This document shows, one piece after another, positions 34,917 to 44,017 of a stretch of DNA of 64,000 bases. This DNA comes from JAHZFN01 sp965149945 (lineage in GTDB: Bacteria > Bacillota > Dehalobacteriia > UBA4068 > UBA4997): NCBI GenBank assembly GCA_965149945.1, contig CBCTTQ010000006.1:5304-69303 (forward strand), in the 5' to 3' direction. The position numbers were made by a program, and so were the translations under genes. Below the pieces are notes generated by a model. That model did no database searches, had not been told where the DNA came from, and was given only the letters and a program-made list of their open reading frames with translations. Within the stretch, counting starts at the first letter, position 1; the number at the start of each line of letters is the position of its first letter.

Positions 34917-35321
34917 AAGCTCCCCCTCCTGTTTTGATATGACATGTCGTTCAATACCTTTTCAAATACCCAATAAACTACTTTTAGTATACGCCAAAAT
35001 TGAGGAAATGTGGGGAGAAAATTAAAATTTTCTCACTTTCGAAAAGCTTTTGATCTCCGAAATTTGCTTTTTTAAACGAAAAAGCAAGAAAGGTTGTCGT
35101 TCGTGATTTTTAACAAAAAAACGGAGACAGGAAGAGGAAGGACAAAAGAAATAGCTGTTTTTATGCATTTTTATGCATTTCTGATGCCCTTCCCGGTTAC
35201 GATACGGATGAGAAAAATTTGTGATGAAAAATTCGACGGTTTTCATCATTTAAAAGCTTTTTTGAAAAATATTTTCCTCTTTTTTAAAATTATTCTCTTT
35301 GATGAATATTGATAAAGTTTT
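34917..35321. other. AT-rich intergenic region
   Basis: About 400 bases with no gene I can support; upstream region of the reverse-strand LytTR gene. A duplicated ATGCATTTTT motif occurs at about 35163-35180. Confidence 0.4.
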
Positions 35322-35468
35322 TTAGGAGTTTGTTTTGGAAGCATTTGCCGCGGAAGGGTCTTTGCCTTCTTTTTTCATCTTCAGTTCACGGACGATGCCG
35401 TAAACGACAGAAATGGGTAAAGCGATGCAACTGGCGATTAACAGGACAGAAACGATGATTTTGGTCAT
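35322..35468 (-). CDS. Small single-helix membrane protein (48 aa)
   Basis: The reverse-strand ATG at 35466-35468 follows a good GGAGGAAAA ribosome binding site and opens 48 codons: MTKIIVSVLLIASCIALPIS, VVYGIVRELK, then a charged tail (MKKEGKDPSAANASKTNS). One membrane helix with a hydrophilic C terminus. I recognise no family. The strong ribosome binding site and protein-like composition support it being real despite the size. Whether the cysteine at position 14 is lipid-modified is doubtful, since there is no lipobox. Confidence 0.6.
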   Translation of the reverse strand: MTKIIVSVLLIASCIALPISVVYGIVRELKMKKEGKDPSAANASKTNS

Positions 35469-36079
35469 GGGATTTTCCTCCTTCTTTTTTGGGGCTGAGT
35501 TTTGTTTTTCTTTTTTTTTTGCTGATCAGGTTTTACAATATAAAAGAAAACCGTTTGCAAAAAGGTGTATACAAAAAACAAAACAGCCCGAATCTGCAAG
35601 CTGTAAATTGTTATTATTCTCATTTTGGAAACTGATAGGAAACGAGAAAAAGAAACCGCACGCAGATTTTTTTCTACCTATTTAATAAATTGTAAAATAA
35701 GTATAGCATATGATTCTGAGAAATACGGAAAATTGTATAAACAACCATATACCGTCACGAACAACGATAAAACCCCAAAAAGTTGAAAATTTTCTGAAAA
35801 TAGTGGCTTCTCTTTCGCCTATATGAAGTTTTTGTGATGATATTGATGGAAATTACAAAGAAAAAAACAATGAATTCCCGGTTTTCTGATTAACGGATGT
35901 TGGTTCCGACTGCAGGAAATGATAATGTGTCCGAAGAAAAAAATCAGCTCGCGTTACTGTGAGGCGGGGAAAAGCAATTCGGCATACTTTGTCACGTATT
36001 CATTGGAAATATGATACAACATTTGCCTCGCTGTTCCGGGGAACACTTTGTACAGCAGAGAAGAAAGGTAGGAGACAAA
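35469..36079. other. AT-rich intergenic region
   Basis: About 600 bases, with no gene I can support. It contains the start regions of the divergent small membrane protein and the next gene, and no obvious repeats. Confidence 0.4.
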
Positions 36080-36622
36080 GTGGATAAAAAAAAGAAACGG
36101 CGAGCCTTCTGTTTTTTTCAGTGCGGGAAAAGTAAAAACAACGATCGCGGCTTGAGAGACTTTTTTACAGAACGGTGTTGGCGCTGGACGGGGTTGGTTT
36201 TGATGGGATTGTTGTGCTGCGGTCTGGCGGGACTCGCTTTTGGGCAGGTTGCTTTACAAAGCGGGCTTTCGGAACGGCTTTCTTTTGGCGGCAATTGGTA
36301 CGGCAAAACTTATCAAATCCAAACTGCCGCCGGAGAACAGGATGATTTGTGGGGCAATGTAACCTTAGAATTGGTAGGCTTTTCGGCGTTATCCCGAGCG
36401 TCAGTGTTGATCAATGGAAAATCGGTGGGAAATTTTACAGAACAAGCAGTTACAGTGCGTGTTGTCCGTGGGGATAAATTAGCAGTAGATACTTCTGCTT
36501 ACGCGCTGCCTGTCAGTATACGAATTAAAAGCGTTTCTTCTATCATTGACAGCAGCAAATTACAAGAATTGACTACAGCGAGACAGGAAACGGTCCGACT
36601 GGGAATCATCTCGTTTCGTTAG
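36080..36622 (+). CDS. Membrane-anchored protein of unknown function
   Basis: 180 residues from GTG 36080 with GGTAGGAGA upstream; in-frame codons before it lack a ribosome binding site. A very basic cytoplasmic N terminus (DKKKKRR, CGKSKNNDRG) precedes one membrane helix (about 45-65, GLVLMGLLCCGLAGLAFGQ) and an extracytoplasmic beta-rich domain with VLINGKSVGNFTEQAVTVRVVRGD and YALPVSIRIKSVSSIID. I recognise no family, although the domain reads like a small carbohydrate- or wall-facing beta sandwich. A hutP promoter follows at 36669. Confidence 0.65.
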   Translation: MDKKKKRRAFCFFQCGKSKNNDRGLRDFFTERCWRWTGLVLMGLLCCGLAGLAFGQVALQSGLSERLSFGGNWYGKTYQIQTAAGEQDDLWGNVTLELVGFSALSRASVLINGKSVGNFTEQAVTVRVVRGDKLAVDTSAYALPVSIRIKSVSSIIDSSKLQELTTARQETVRLGIISFR

Positions 36623-36668
36623 ACGGGATGGAAGAAAAAAGGAATATCAAAATTCCTCTCAAAATGAC

Positions 36669-36697
36669 TTGTCAAAAAATCAATGCCAAAGTATAAT
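36669..36697 (+). promoter_or_regulatory. Promoter of hutP
   Basis: TTGTCA and TATAAT (36692-36697) at 17-base spacing, about 115 bases before the hutP start. Confidence 0.55.
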
Positions 36698-36813
36698 AGA
36701 ATATGTATAGCTGTATGTGATCTGTGTTTTTTGTATAGGCAGTGTAGTATGGACACAGAATGACGAAGAAGCGCGACAACGAGGCATGAGAATACGCAGG
36801 AAGGAAGAATGGA

Positions 36814-37245
36814 ATGGATTATAAAAACCAAAAAGTGTTAGACAGTAAACGGGTCGCCTCTGCGGCTCTGAAGATGACTTTGGCAGAAACCAGGGAAGAA
36901 GAAGAAGTCTTAAAACAAGAGTTGCGGCAAGCGGGAATTTTAGCGGCGGCAGTAAACTATGGCGGGGATGCCTTATCATCGGTTTCTAAAATTGTGGAAC
37001 GCGCGGTGGTAGCCGCGAAACGGGAAGGAATTATCAAAGATGTCCATACGGAAGAAGGCGCCGTAGCCGGCGCCGCCCATGAGGCGCTGCAGCAAATTAT
37101 GCCCAAGGCAATGGGTCTTTCTATCGGCGGCAAAATCGGTATCGCCAAACATCATGATCACGTCAGTGTGGCTATGGTGATGAGCATCGGCATGCTCCAT
37201 TTGAACGAAGTCGCCGTAGGAATGTCTCACCGCGCCATCGGTTAG
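36814..37245 (+). CDS. hutP: HutP family RNA-binding antiterminator
   Basis: 143 residues, the size of HutP. The core GKIGIAKHHDHVSVAMVMSIGMLHLNEVAVGMSHRAIG carries the histidines that coordinate Mg2+ and L-histidine in B. subtilis HutP, and the C-terminal AVGMSHRAI is the family signature. HutP binds UAG repeats in hut mRNA to allow read-through. Here no hut catabolic genes are present; the gene sits ahead of cmk and plsC, as in many Clostridia, so its target is probably different or global. ATG 36814 follows AGGAAGGAAG. Confidence 0.88.
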   Translation: MDYKNQKVLDSKRVASAALKMTLAETREEEEVLKQELRQAGILAAAVNYGGDALSSVSKIVERAVVAAKREGIIKDVHTEEGAVAGAAHEALQQIMPKAMGLSIGGKIGIAKHHDHVSVAMVMSIGMLHLNEVAVGMSHRAIG

Positions 37246-37375
37246 TTTGGGGACATGTTCGGAAGGCGGAGTTAATTTATAACCGAACATAGGCATTTCG
37301 GTATATTGCCGAAAACCGTTATGAAACAAAAATTAAGAGATGAAAGAATTACATAACATGTAGGAAGGGTCTGGA

Positions 37376-37972
37376 ATGTTTTTATATGTCAGAGATGTCA
37401 AATCAGCGGCGGAGGCCGCGGACGCTATTGAAAAAGGCGCGGCGGCATTGGCGGTTTCTCTTTCTTCGCGGCGGAACATGGAGGCGGAAGAAACCCGTAC
37501 TTGGCTGGAAGAATTACCTATGCAGGTGATGAAAATCGGGGAATTTGGCAATGAGCCCTATTATGACATTGAGGAGATGGCGACTTTTTGCCATTTAGAT
37601 GTTTTGTTGTTGCGAGATTTGCGAACCATAAAAGATTTCTCTCATTATACCGGTCGGGTAATGGTGGAAATCACAGAATGGGAGTTGCAAGACATGAAGC
37701 GTTTTGAGCCTGCCCAATATGAGCAGCTGCTGGAAACCGCCGATGGATTGCGTTTGCGATTGACGGACTATACTAATTTGGACAATGGCTCCTTTTGGCA
37801 ATATCTACGCGCTTTTCCCAAACCGTTGTTTTTGGCAATGGATTTGGAAGGGGGCAGCATTGCGGATGTTTTGGAATTGCTCCGTAACAAAAAAGTGCCT
37901 CAATTAGCGGCATTGTTTGTGGATTATGAAGATTTGGACGGAGGGCGGCGACGCCGGAAGGAGGAAGCATGA
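37376..37972 (+). CDS. TrpF-like / TIM-barrel protein, unknown
   Basis: 198 residues. The start FLYVRDVKSAAEAADAIEKGAAALAVSL and the alternating pattern (VMKIGEFGNEPYYDIEEMATFCHLDVLLLRD, then RVMVEITEW, LRLRLTDYTN, KPLFLAMDLEGGSIADVLELL) look like a shortened phosphoribosylanthranilate isomerase type barrel. No other trp gene is present, and the catalytic Cys/Asp pair of TrpF is not evident, so anthranilate isomerase activity is doubtful. GAAGGG precedes ATG 37376. Its stop overlaps the cmk start (ATGA), so it is coupled to cmk. Confidence 0.55.
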   Translation: MFLYVRDVKSAAEAADAIEKGAAALAVSLSSRRNMEAEETRTWLEELPMQVMKIGEFGNEPYYDIEEMATFCHLDVLLLRDLRTIKDFSHYTGRVMVEITEWELQDMKRFEPAQYEQLLETADGLRLRLTDYTNLDNGSFWQYLRAFPKPLFLAMDLEGGSIADVLELLRNKKVPQLAALFVDYEDLDGGRRRRKEEA

Positions 37973-38630
37973 AAAAGGTCATTGCCATTGATGGTCCGGC
38001 TGGCGCCGGTAAGAGCACTGTCGCCAAACAATTGGCTCAAAAACTGGGATATTTATATATTGATACCGGCGCAATGTATCGCGCGGTGGCTTTAGCGGCT
38101 CTGCGTGATGGCATTGCTTTTGATGATGCGGATCGCCTGACAGAATTAGCGGGTCGGGCGGTGATTGATTTGAATGCGGCGGACGGCGCTTATTCAGTAT
38201 TTTTAAACGGTGAGGATGTCAGCGAAGCTATCCGCCTGCCGGAAGTGGGAGCCGCCGCTTCTCCGGTTTCTGCCGTATCGGGCGTGCGGCAACATCTGTT
38301 GCGGCAGCAACGGAGAATGGCGTCAGAAGGATGTGTGATCATGGATGGACGGGATATCGGAACGGTGGTGCTGCCCGATGCTGATTTAAAGATTTTCCTG
38401 ACGGCGTCTCTTGAAGAACGAGCAAAGAGGCGTTTTTTGGAACAACTCAAGAACAGGTTAAGGCAGAAATCGCACAACGAGATTATCAGGATTCTCATCG
38501 CGCCGCCGCGCCGTTGATGCGGGCAAAAGACGCGATTTTGTTAGTGACGGATGATATGACGGTATCGGAAGTTGTGCAGAAAATCAGCGAATTGGCAAAC
38601 GAAGGAGAAACGGAAGAAGGACGAAAGTAA
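37969..38630 (+). CDS. cmk: Cytidylate kinase, with an apparent frameshift
   Basis: The N-terminal frame reads KKVIAIDGPAGAGKSTVAKQ (P-loop), YIDTGAMYRAVALA and VIMDGRDIGTVVLPDADLKIFL, all diagnostic of CMP kinase. It then turns into LKNRLRQKSHNE and stops at 38517. The expected C terminus continues in another frame from about 38451 (EQVKAEIAQRDYQDSHRAAAPL, then RAKDAILLVTDDMT) to a TAA at 38628-38630. The joined length is 662 bases, one short of 221 codons, the usual size. The shift lies between the T6 run at 38433-38438 and about 38455. cmk is essential in most bacteria, so a sequencing error is likelier than loss. GGAGGAAG precedes ATG 37969. Confidence 0.85.
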
Positions 38631-38631
38631 T

Positions 38632-39237
38632 ATGGTATACCAATTAGCGGCGAAAATTATGACGCTGTATTGCAAACTGCGAAAGGTGCGTTTTGAGGGA
38701 TTGGAAAATTTGTTGGCGGAAGGGCCTGTGGTGGTGATTGCCAACCATAATTATTGGACAGATCCCATTTTTGTCGGATTATCTTATTATAAAACGCTTT
38801 CTCGCCAAGTGTTTTTCATGGCAAAAGAGGAATTGTTTCGGGGAAAAATTATCACACGGTTGTTGAAATTGGCGGGGGTATTTCCTGTCTCGCGGACAGG
38901 TACGGATTTAAAGGCACTGAAAACCGCCATGTGGCATTTGAAAAACAACGATGTACTGGGAATTTTCCCGGAAGGTACTCGTTATCATCACGCGGACGAT
39001 GAACCGTTGGCGGATTTTAAACCGGGCGCGGTGTTGATTGCTTATAAAGGCAAGGCGCCGGTAATTCCCATCGGGATTGAAAACGCTCGCAATTGTTTTC
39101 GGCTGACCAAGCCGGCTCCCGTTGTCAGAATCGGAAAACCCATTTACTTTACCGATATCGAAGGTAAAAGTAAACAGGAAGTACTCGATGAATATACAGA
39201 AATTTGTAAGGCGGGATTGCTGCAGGAATTAAGCTAA
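38632..39237 (+). CDS. plsC: 1-acyl-sn-glycerol-3-phosphate acyltransferase
   Basis: 201 residues of the PlsC/LPLAT fold. Motif I is NHNYWTDP (the H-x4-D catalytic pair), motif II AGVFPVSRTG and motif III FPEGTRYHH; VIPIGIENA is motif IV. It makes phosphatidic acid from lysophosphatidic acid at the cytoplasmic membrane. ATG 38632 starts one base after the cmk stop; a longer frame upstream overlaps the cmk C terminus and is not used. Gene order cmk-plsC-ispH/rpsA is conserved in Clostridia; plsY for the preceding acylation step lies at 44018. Confidence 0.93.
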   Translation: MVYQLAAKIMTLYCKLRKVRFEGLENLLAEGPVVVIANHNYWTDPIFVGLSYYKTLSRQVFFMAKEELFRGKIITRLLKLAGVFPVSRTGTDLKALKTAMWHLKNNDVLGIFPEGTRYHHADDEPLADFKPGAVLIAYKGKAPVIPIGIENARNCFRLTKPAPVVRIGKPIYFTDIEGKSKQEVLDEYTEICKAGLLQELS

Positions 39238-39403
39238 AAAAGCAACCGAGTGTTTTTATGAGGGAACAAGGTAACAAAAGCGCTCTTTGGAGTAAAAAGT
39301 GAGAAATTCAGGAAAAAAACATATTTATTTCCAGAGTAAGCAGGATTTTCCCTCCGCATAGAGAATTATTGAAAAGTTAGAGTATCTATTTTAGGTGAAA
39401 TGA

Positions 39404-41569
39404 ATGCAAATAATCATTGCGGAATACTCCGGTTTTTGTTTTGGGGTGAAGCGAGCAATTACAACAAGTGCCCAATTGGCCGGGGTCAAAGGTAAGATTT
39501 ATTCTCTGGGCCCACTGATTCATAATGAAAGAGAAATTGCCCGATTTGGTGACAGCATTCGAGTGGTTCAGTCTTTGGATGAAGTGGATCCTGCCGTATC
39601 GGACAGTGTGATTATTCGAACCCACGGTGTGGGGCCGAAGGTTTTCGCGGAAGCGAAAGCCCGCGGTCTGGAAATTATCGACTTGACTTGTCCATTCGTG
39701 AAAAAAGCTCAGCAAACAGCGGCGGCTCTGCGCGCCGAAGGGTTACAGGTTGTAATTGTGGGGGATAAAAATCATCCGGAGGTTTTGGGAATAAAGGCGT
39801 GGACGGAAGATCGCGCATGGATTATCTCCGACGCGGAAGAAGTGCAAGATTTGTCCGAAACCGAAGGAATTGGGGTATTGGCGCAAACTACCCAACAAAA
39901 ACAGGTTTTTGACGCTGCCGTAGATGCTCTGCGGAATAAATACCCTCATGTGGTGGTAAAAAACACCATTTGTGACGCGACTGCCAAGCGGCAAGCCGCG
40001 GCGGCAGATGTCGCAGGGCATGTGGAAACAATGGTGATTGTTGGCGGCAAAAACAGCGCCAATACAAAAAAATTATATCAAATATGCCGGAAGCAGGGAA
40101 TCAGCACCCAGTTGGTTGAGGGCGCTGCGGACTTGAACAGGGCTTTATTTGACGGTGTAAGCACCGTAGGCGTTTGTGCCGGCGCATCAACGCCAGAATG
40201 GATAATTGAGGAGGTAGTTGACAACATGGTGGAAATGGAAAAAATGGGCGAAGAAGTAGTAGCTGAAATGGAAGAAAATAAGGTTGCTGAAGCAGCTGAA
40301 ACCGTTGCGGAAGAAGTTGTGACCGAAGCGGCGGAAGAACAGCCCGCGGAAGAAAAGGCGGAAGAACCTGTTGCTGAAGAAGAAGCGGAAGAATCTTTCG
40401 GCGCAATCCTGGAACGAGAAGCCGCGAAAAAAGAAATTCGCAGAGGCAGCCGGGTGAAAGGCGTTGTGGTACAGATTAACAGTGATGAACTTTTGGTTGA
40501 TATCGGAGGTAAATCCGAAGGTTTGCTCCAAAGCAATCAGTTGATGCCCGAAGAAGCTGCTGACATTCCCGCTCATTTCGCCGTTGGTGATGAAATAGAA
40601 GTAATCGTACTGAAAAAAGAAAATAAAGAAGGATATCCCATCCTCTCTAAGAAAATGGTAGATCAGGTACTGGTATGGGAAAAACTGGCTGCGGCCAAAG
40701 AAGAAGGCACTCCCGTGACCGGTAAAGTTGTGGAAGTTGTCAAAGGCGGATTGTTGGTGGATGTCGGTTTGCGCGGTTTTGTACCGGCCTCTTTGGTAGA
40801 TATCCGTTATGTGGATGACCTGAAAGCATATGTTGGCAAAGAAGTAACGGCCAAAGTATTGGAATGCGATAGAAGCCACAACAAACTGTTGCTCTCCATT
40901 AAGGCTGTTTTGCTGGAAGAATTGCAAGCGAAGAAAGAAGCTTTGATGGCGGAAATTGAAGAAGGTCAAACCAGACACGGTAAAGTTTCCCGTCTGACCA
41001 ACTTCGGCGCTTTTATCGATTTGGGCGGTGTGGACGGTTTGCTCCATGTTTCCGAAATGGCTTGGTTCCGGGTAAATCATCCTTCTGATATTTTGAAAGA
41101 AGGAGACGAAATCGATGTTTATGTATTGGGTGTTGATAAAGAAAACCAGAAAATCTCTCTGGGTCTGAAACAGTTGATTCCCAATCCTTGGACATTGGTG
41201 GAAGAAAAATATCCTGTGGGCTCCATTGTAGATGCCACTGTGATGCGGACAGCTCCTTTCGGCGCTTTTGTTCAGTTGGAACCCGGTGTGGAAGGGTTGG
41301 TTCATATTTCCCAGTTGGCTTATGAACGAGTAGCCAAGACGGAAGATGTGGTAAATCCCGGCGATGAAGTGGAAGTAAAAGTTTTGGATATCGATGTGGA
41401 CAATAAACGCATCAGCCTGTCCATCAAAGAAACTTTGCCGGAACCGGTGAAAGAAGTTCCTGTGGAAGAAGTTCTCGAAGAAGAAATTCCCGAAGAACCG
41501 GAACATCATGAAGAATCTCTGGGCGCGACCTTAGGAGATATTTTCCCGGATAACCTGAAAAACGAATAA
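39404..41569 (+). CDS. ispH: IspH - ribosomal protein S1 fusion
   Basis: 721 residues. Residues 1-280 are 4-hydroxy-3-methylbut-2-enyl diphosphate reductase (last MEP-pathway step, [4Fe-4S]) with cluster cysteines C12 (GFCFGV), C96 (LTCPFV) and C190 (NTICDAT) and the NHPEV, THG and GKNSANTKKL motifs. An acidic Glu/Ala-rich linker (about 285-340) joins four S1 RNA-binding domains (about 343-410, 430-500, 523-590, 608-678; NFGAFIDLGGVDGLLHVSEM, PFGAFVQLEPGVEGLVHISQL). The fusion is known from Clostridia and some others; why the two functions are joined is unclear. ATG 39404 has weak Shine-Dalgarno TAGGTGA. A terminator follows. Confidence 0.95.
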   Translation: MQIIIAEYSGFCFGVKRAITTSAQLAGVKGKIYSLGPLIHNEREIARFGDSIRVVQSLDEVDPAVSDSVIIRTHGVGPKVFAEAKARGLEIIDLTCPFVKKAQQTAAALRAEGLQVVIVGDKNHPEVLGIKAWTEDRAWIISDAEEVQDLSETEGIGVLAQTTQQKQVFDAAVDALRNKYPHVVVKNTICDATAKRQAAAADVAGHVETMVIVGGKNSANTKKLYQICRKQGISTQLVEGAADLNRALFDGVSTVGVCAGASTPEWIIEEVVDNMVEMEKMGEEVVAEMEENKVAEAAETVAEEVVTEAAEEQPAEEKAEEPVAEEEAEESFGAILEREAAKKEIRRGSRVKGVVVQINSDELLVDIGGKSEGLLQSNQLMPEEAADIPAHFAVGDEIEVIVLKKENKEGYPILSKKMVDQVLVWEKLAAAKEEGTPVTGKVVEVVKGGLLVDVGLRGFVPASLVDIRYVDDLKAYVGKEVTAKVLECDRSHNKLLLSIKAVLLEELQAKKEALMAEIEEGQTRHGKVSRLTNFGAFIDLGGVDGLLHVSEMAWFRVNHPSDILKEGDEIDVYVLGVDKENQKISLGLKQLIPNPWTLVEEKYPVGSIVDATVMRTAPFGAFVQLEPGVEGLVHISQLAYERVAKTEDVVNPGDEVEVKVLDIDVDNKRISLSIKETLPEPVKEVPVEEVLEEEIPEEPEHHEESLGATLGDIFPDNLKNE

Positions 41570-41580
41570 TTTACCGGACA

Positions 41581-41613
41581 AAAACCGTTCCCGTTTTTGG
41601 GAACGGTTTTTTT
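41581..41613 (+). terminator. Terminator of ispH-rpsA
   Basis: AAAACCGTTCCC/GGGAACGGTTTT stem, six-base loop and T7. Confidence 0.85.
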
Positions 41614-41626
41614 ATGCTCGTTCGTT

Positions 41627-41656
41627 TTGACGGAACGGGAACTTCTATGCTATAAT
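41627..41656 (+). promoter_or_regulatory. Promoter of the DUF1295-like gene
   Basis: TTGACG and TATAAT (41651-41656) with 18-base spacing. Confidence 0.55.
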
Positions 41657-41700
41657 AAACCAACAAGAGAAATACGGTTTGTCGAAGGGAGGAGGAGCGA

Positions 41701-42516
41701 GTGGGGTTTACGGAGTCTTTTTCAGCGACTTTTTGGTTTTTGCTGGGGATTGCGTTGGTCATTACTTCTGTTGGTTTTCGGAAATATGTTTATTTTATTT
41801 CGTTGGGATATGCTTTTTCTATTGCTTTGATGGGTTTGGCGTTGATGTTGTTGTTTGTAAACACTCTTTCTTTTGGCACAGTGATGGCCTGTTTGTTACT
41901 GATGATATATGGTTGCCGATTGGGAACTTATTTGGCGCTGCGAGAAAAGCGCAGCGCTTCTTATCGTAAGGTGATGCAGTCGGAAATCAAAGACGGCCGT
42001 CAAATGAAGGCAGTGGTGAAAGTTTGTATTTGGCTCAGCGTTGCGGCGCTGTATGCGTTGATGATTTCCCCGATTTTCTTCCGTTTGCAAAACGGCGGTG
42101 GCAGCGATGCCTTTTGTTTGGCGGGTGTGGTGATCATGGCGGGCGGCATTTTGTTGGAAGGATGGGCCGATTATCAGAAGTCTCAGGCAAAAAAACGAAA
42201 TCCCCATCGTTTTTGTGACACAGGATGGTATCGTTTGGTGCGTTGTCCTAACTATCTGGGAGAAATTTTGTTTTGGACCGGGGTATTGGTCAGCGGTCTT
42301 ACTATTTTGCAAGGCGCCTGGCAATGGACAGCGGTATTGATCGGTTGGCTTTGTATTGTGTATATCATGTTCGGCGGCGCTCGACGCCTGGAAATTCGGC
42401 AAAATAAAAATTACGGACAGGATCCGGAATATCAAGCGTATTGCAGACAAACACCGATTTTGCTGCCTTTTGTGCCTTTGTACAGTGTGGAAAAATACAA
42501 GTGGCTGGTGGGGTAA
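41701..42516 (+). CDS. DUF1295 / isoprenylcysteine-methyltransferase-like membrane protein
   Basis: 271 residues from GTG 41701 behind GGGAGGAGG. About six membrane helices, then the family signature at the C terminus: KKRNPHRFCDTGWYRLVRCPNYLGEILFWTGVLV, with RCPNYLGEI matching the RHPNYFGE box of DUF1295, steroid 5-alpha-reductase C-terminal and isoprenylcysteine carboxyl methyltransferase proteins. Substrates are unknown in bacteria; the fold usually binds SAM or NADPH and lipid-like substrates. It may be read through into der, as no terminator separates them. Confidence 0.8.
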   Translation: MGFTESFSATFWFLLGIALVITSVGFRKYVYFISLGYAFSIALMGLALMLLFVNTLSFGTVMACLLLMIYGCRLGTYLALREKRSASYRKVMQSEIKDGRQMKAVVKVCIWLSVAALYALMISPIFFRLQNGGGSDAFCLAGVVIMAGGILLEGWADYQKSQAKKRNPHRFCDTGWYRLVRCPNYLGEILFWTGVLVSGLTILQGAWQWTAVLIGWLCIVYIMFGGARRLEIRQNKNYGQDPEYQAYCRQTPILLPFVPLYSVEKYKWLVG

Positions 42517-42620
42517 GTGTCCTTGTGATTCTCGGTGTTTTACAGTATAATAAAGAGGAAAAGAAAACAATGCGCGGAACAGTGCGGAAAGCGGTAGCTG
42601 TGGAAAAATGAGGTGAGAAA

Positions 42621-43952
42621 ATGAAACCAATTGTTGCCATTGTAGGCCGGCCCAATGTAGGCAAATCAACGCTGTTTAATCGTTTGATCGGCGGCAGGCA
42701 TGCTATTGTGGAAGATTTGCCCGGAGTGACCAGAGATCGTCTCTATCGGGATGCCAGCTGGTTGGATCGGGATTTTACGGTTATTGACACCGGTGGCATT
42801 GACTTTCGGGATAAGAATAACCAGATTACGACCGGTATTTTGCAACAGGTGGAAATTGCCATCGAGGAAGCTCATGTAGTGATTTTTGTGACAGACAGCC
42901 GCACAGGACTGACGCTGGAGGATGAAGAGGCGGCGGAATTGCTGCATCGCAGCGGCAAACCGGTGGTATTGGCAGTGAATAAAATGGATCATTTTCGAAA
43001 TGAACATGAAACATTGGCGGAGTTTTATTCGTTGGGATTAGGCGAACCTATCGGTATTTCCGCCATTCACGGCATGAATACAGGAGATTTGCTGGACGCG
43101 GTTGTCGCCCATTTTCCCCCTCGTCATGAACTGGAAGAAACGGAAGTCTATGCCAGCATCGCGGTCATCGGTCGTCCCAATGTGGGCAAAAGCTCTCTGG
43201 TCAATAAAATTTTAGGAGAAAACCGCAGTATCGTGGCGGATATGTCCGGAACCACCCGCGATGCTATTGACAGTGATTTCGTTCGCAATGGTAGAATTTA
43301 TCGAATCATTGATACGGCGGGAATGCGGCGCAAGGGTAAAATTGCCGAAACAACAGAACGGTACAGTGTGGCGCGGGCGCTGCGGGCGGTGGATCGCAGC
43401 GATATAGTATTGATGGTGATCGATGCCCAAGAAGGCGCCACGGAGCAAGACCAGCGTATTGCCGGATATGCCCATGAGGCAGGCAAAGGAATGATCGTGG
43501 TGGTTAATAAATGGGATTTGATTGAAAAAGACAATCATACCATGAAAGAATTTGAAAGTCACTTAAAAGAGCAGTTTTCCTTTATGTCTTATGCCTATGT
43601 GGTCTATGTGTCGGCAGTCACAGGTCAACGAATCGGTAAAATTATGGAAGATGTGGATTTGGTTCATGAGGAACAAACCAAAAAGTTGATGTCCAGCCGC
43701 CTGAATGAAGTGGTGACGGAGGCGACGTTGCTTAATCCCACTCCCACGGATAAGGGTAGAAAGTTGAAGATATTTTATGCTACTCAAGCGGGCATTAAAC
43801 CGCCTACCTTTCTTTTCTTTGTAAATGATCCGGAATTGATGCACTTTTCTTATTTGCGTTATTTGGAAAATCAATTACGAGAAAATTTCGGCTTTCGGGG
43901 GACACCTCTGCAGTTAAAGGTACGGGGTCGAAATGAAAAAGAAATGAATTGA
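42621..43952 (+). CDS. der: Ribosome-associated GTPase Der (EngA)
   Basis: 443 residues with two tandem G domains: GRPNVGKSTLFNRL (residues about 8-21), DTGG and NKMDH in the first, GRPNVGKSSLVNKIL, DTAGM and NKWDLIE in the second, then a KH-like C-terminal domain ending GTPLQLKVRGRNEKE. Der is essential for 50S subunit maturation. GAGGTGAG precedes ATG 42621. The order der-plsY-gpsA is conserved widely in Firmicutes. Confidence 0.97.
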   Translation: MKPIVAIVGRPNVGKSTLFNRLIGGRHAIVEDLPGVTRDRLYRDASWLDRDFTVIDTGGIDFRDKNNQITTGILQQVEIAIEEAHVVIFVTDSRTGLTLEDEEAAELLHRSGKPVVLAVNKMDHFRNEHETLAEFYSLGLGEPIGISAIHGMNTGDLLDAVVAHFPPRHELEETEVYASIAVIGRPNVGKSSLVNKILGENRSIVADMSGTTRDAIDSDFVRNGRIYRIIDTAGMRRKGKIAETTERYSVARALRAVDRSDIVLMVIDAQEGATEQDQRIAGYAHEAGKGMIVVVNKWDLIEKDNHTMKEFESHLKEQFSFMSYAYVVYVSAVTGQRIGKIMEDVDLVHEEQTKKLMSSRLNEVVTEATLLNPTPTDKGRKLKIFYATQAGIKPPTFLFFVNDPELMHFSYLRYLENQLRENFGFRGTPLQLKVRGRNEKEMN

Positions 43953-44017
43953 TTTCTGCTTATCACCGGAAATCGCATCGGGGAAAAGCGTAAATGAATG
44001 ATGGGGAGGAACAGGGA

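Noticed and set aside
40187..41509. 440-codon open frame opposite ispH-rpsA
   Set aside because: Composition is Phe/His-rich, as expected from the antisense of a Glu/Lys-rich gene; no ribosome binding site or family.
41701..42516. Isoprenylcysteine methyltransferase as a firm name
   Set aside because: The C-terminal box fits several families (DUF1295, steroid reductase-like), so only a general name is given.
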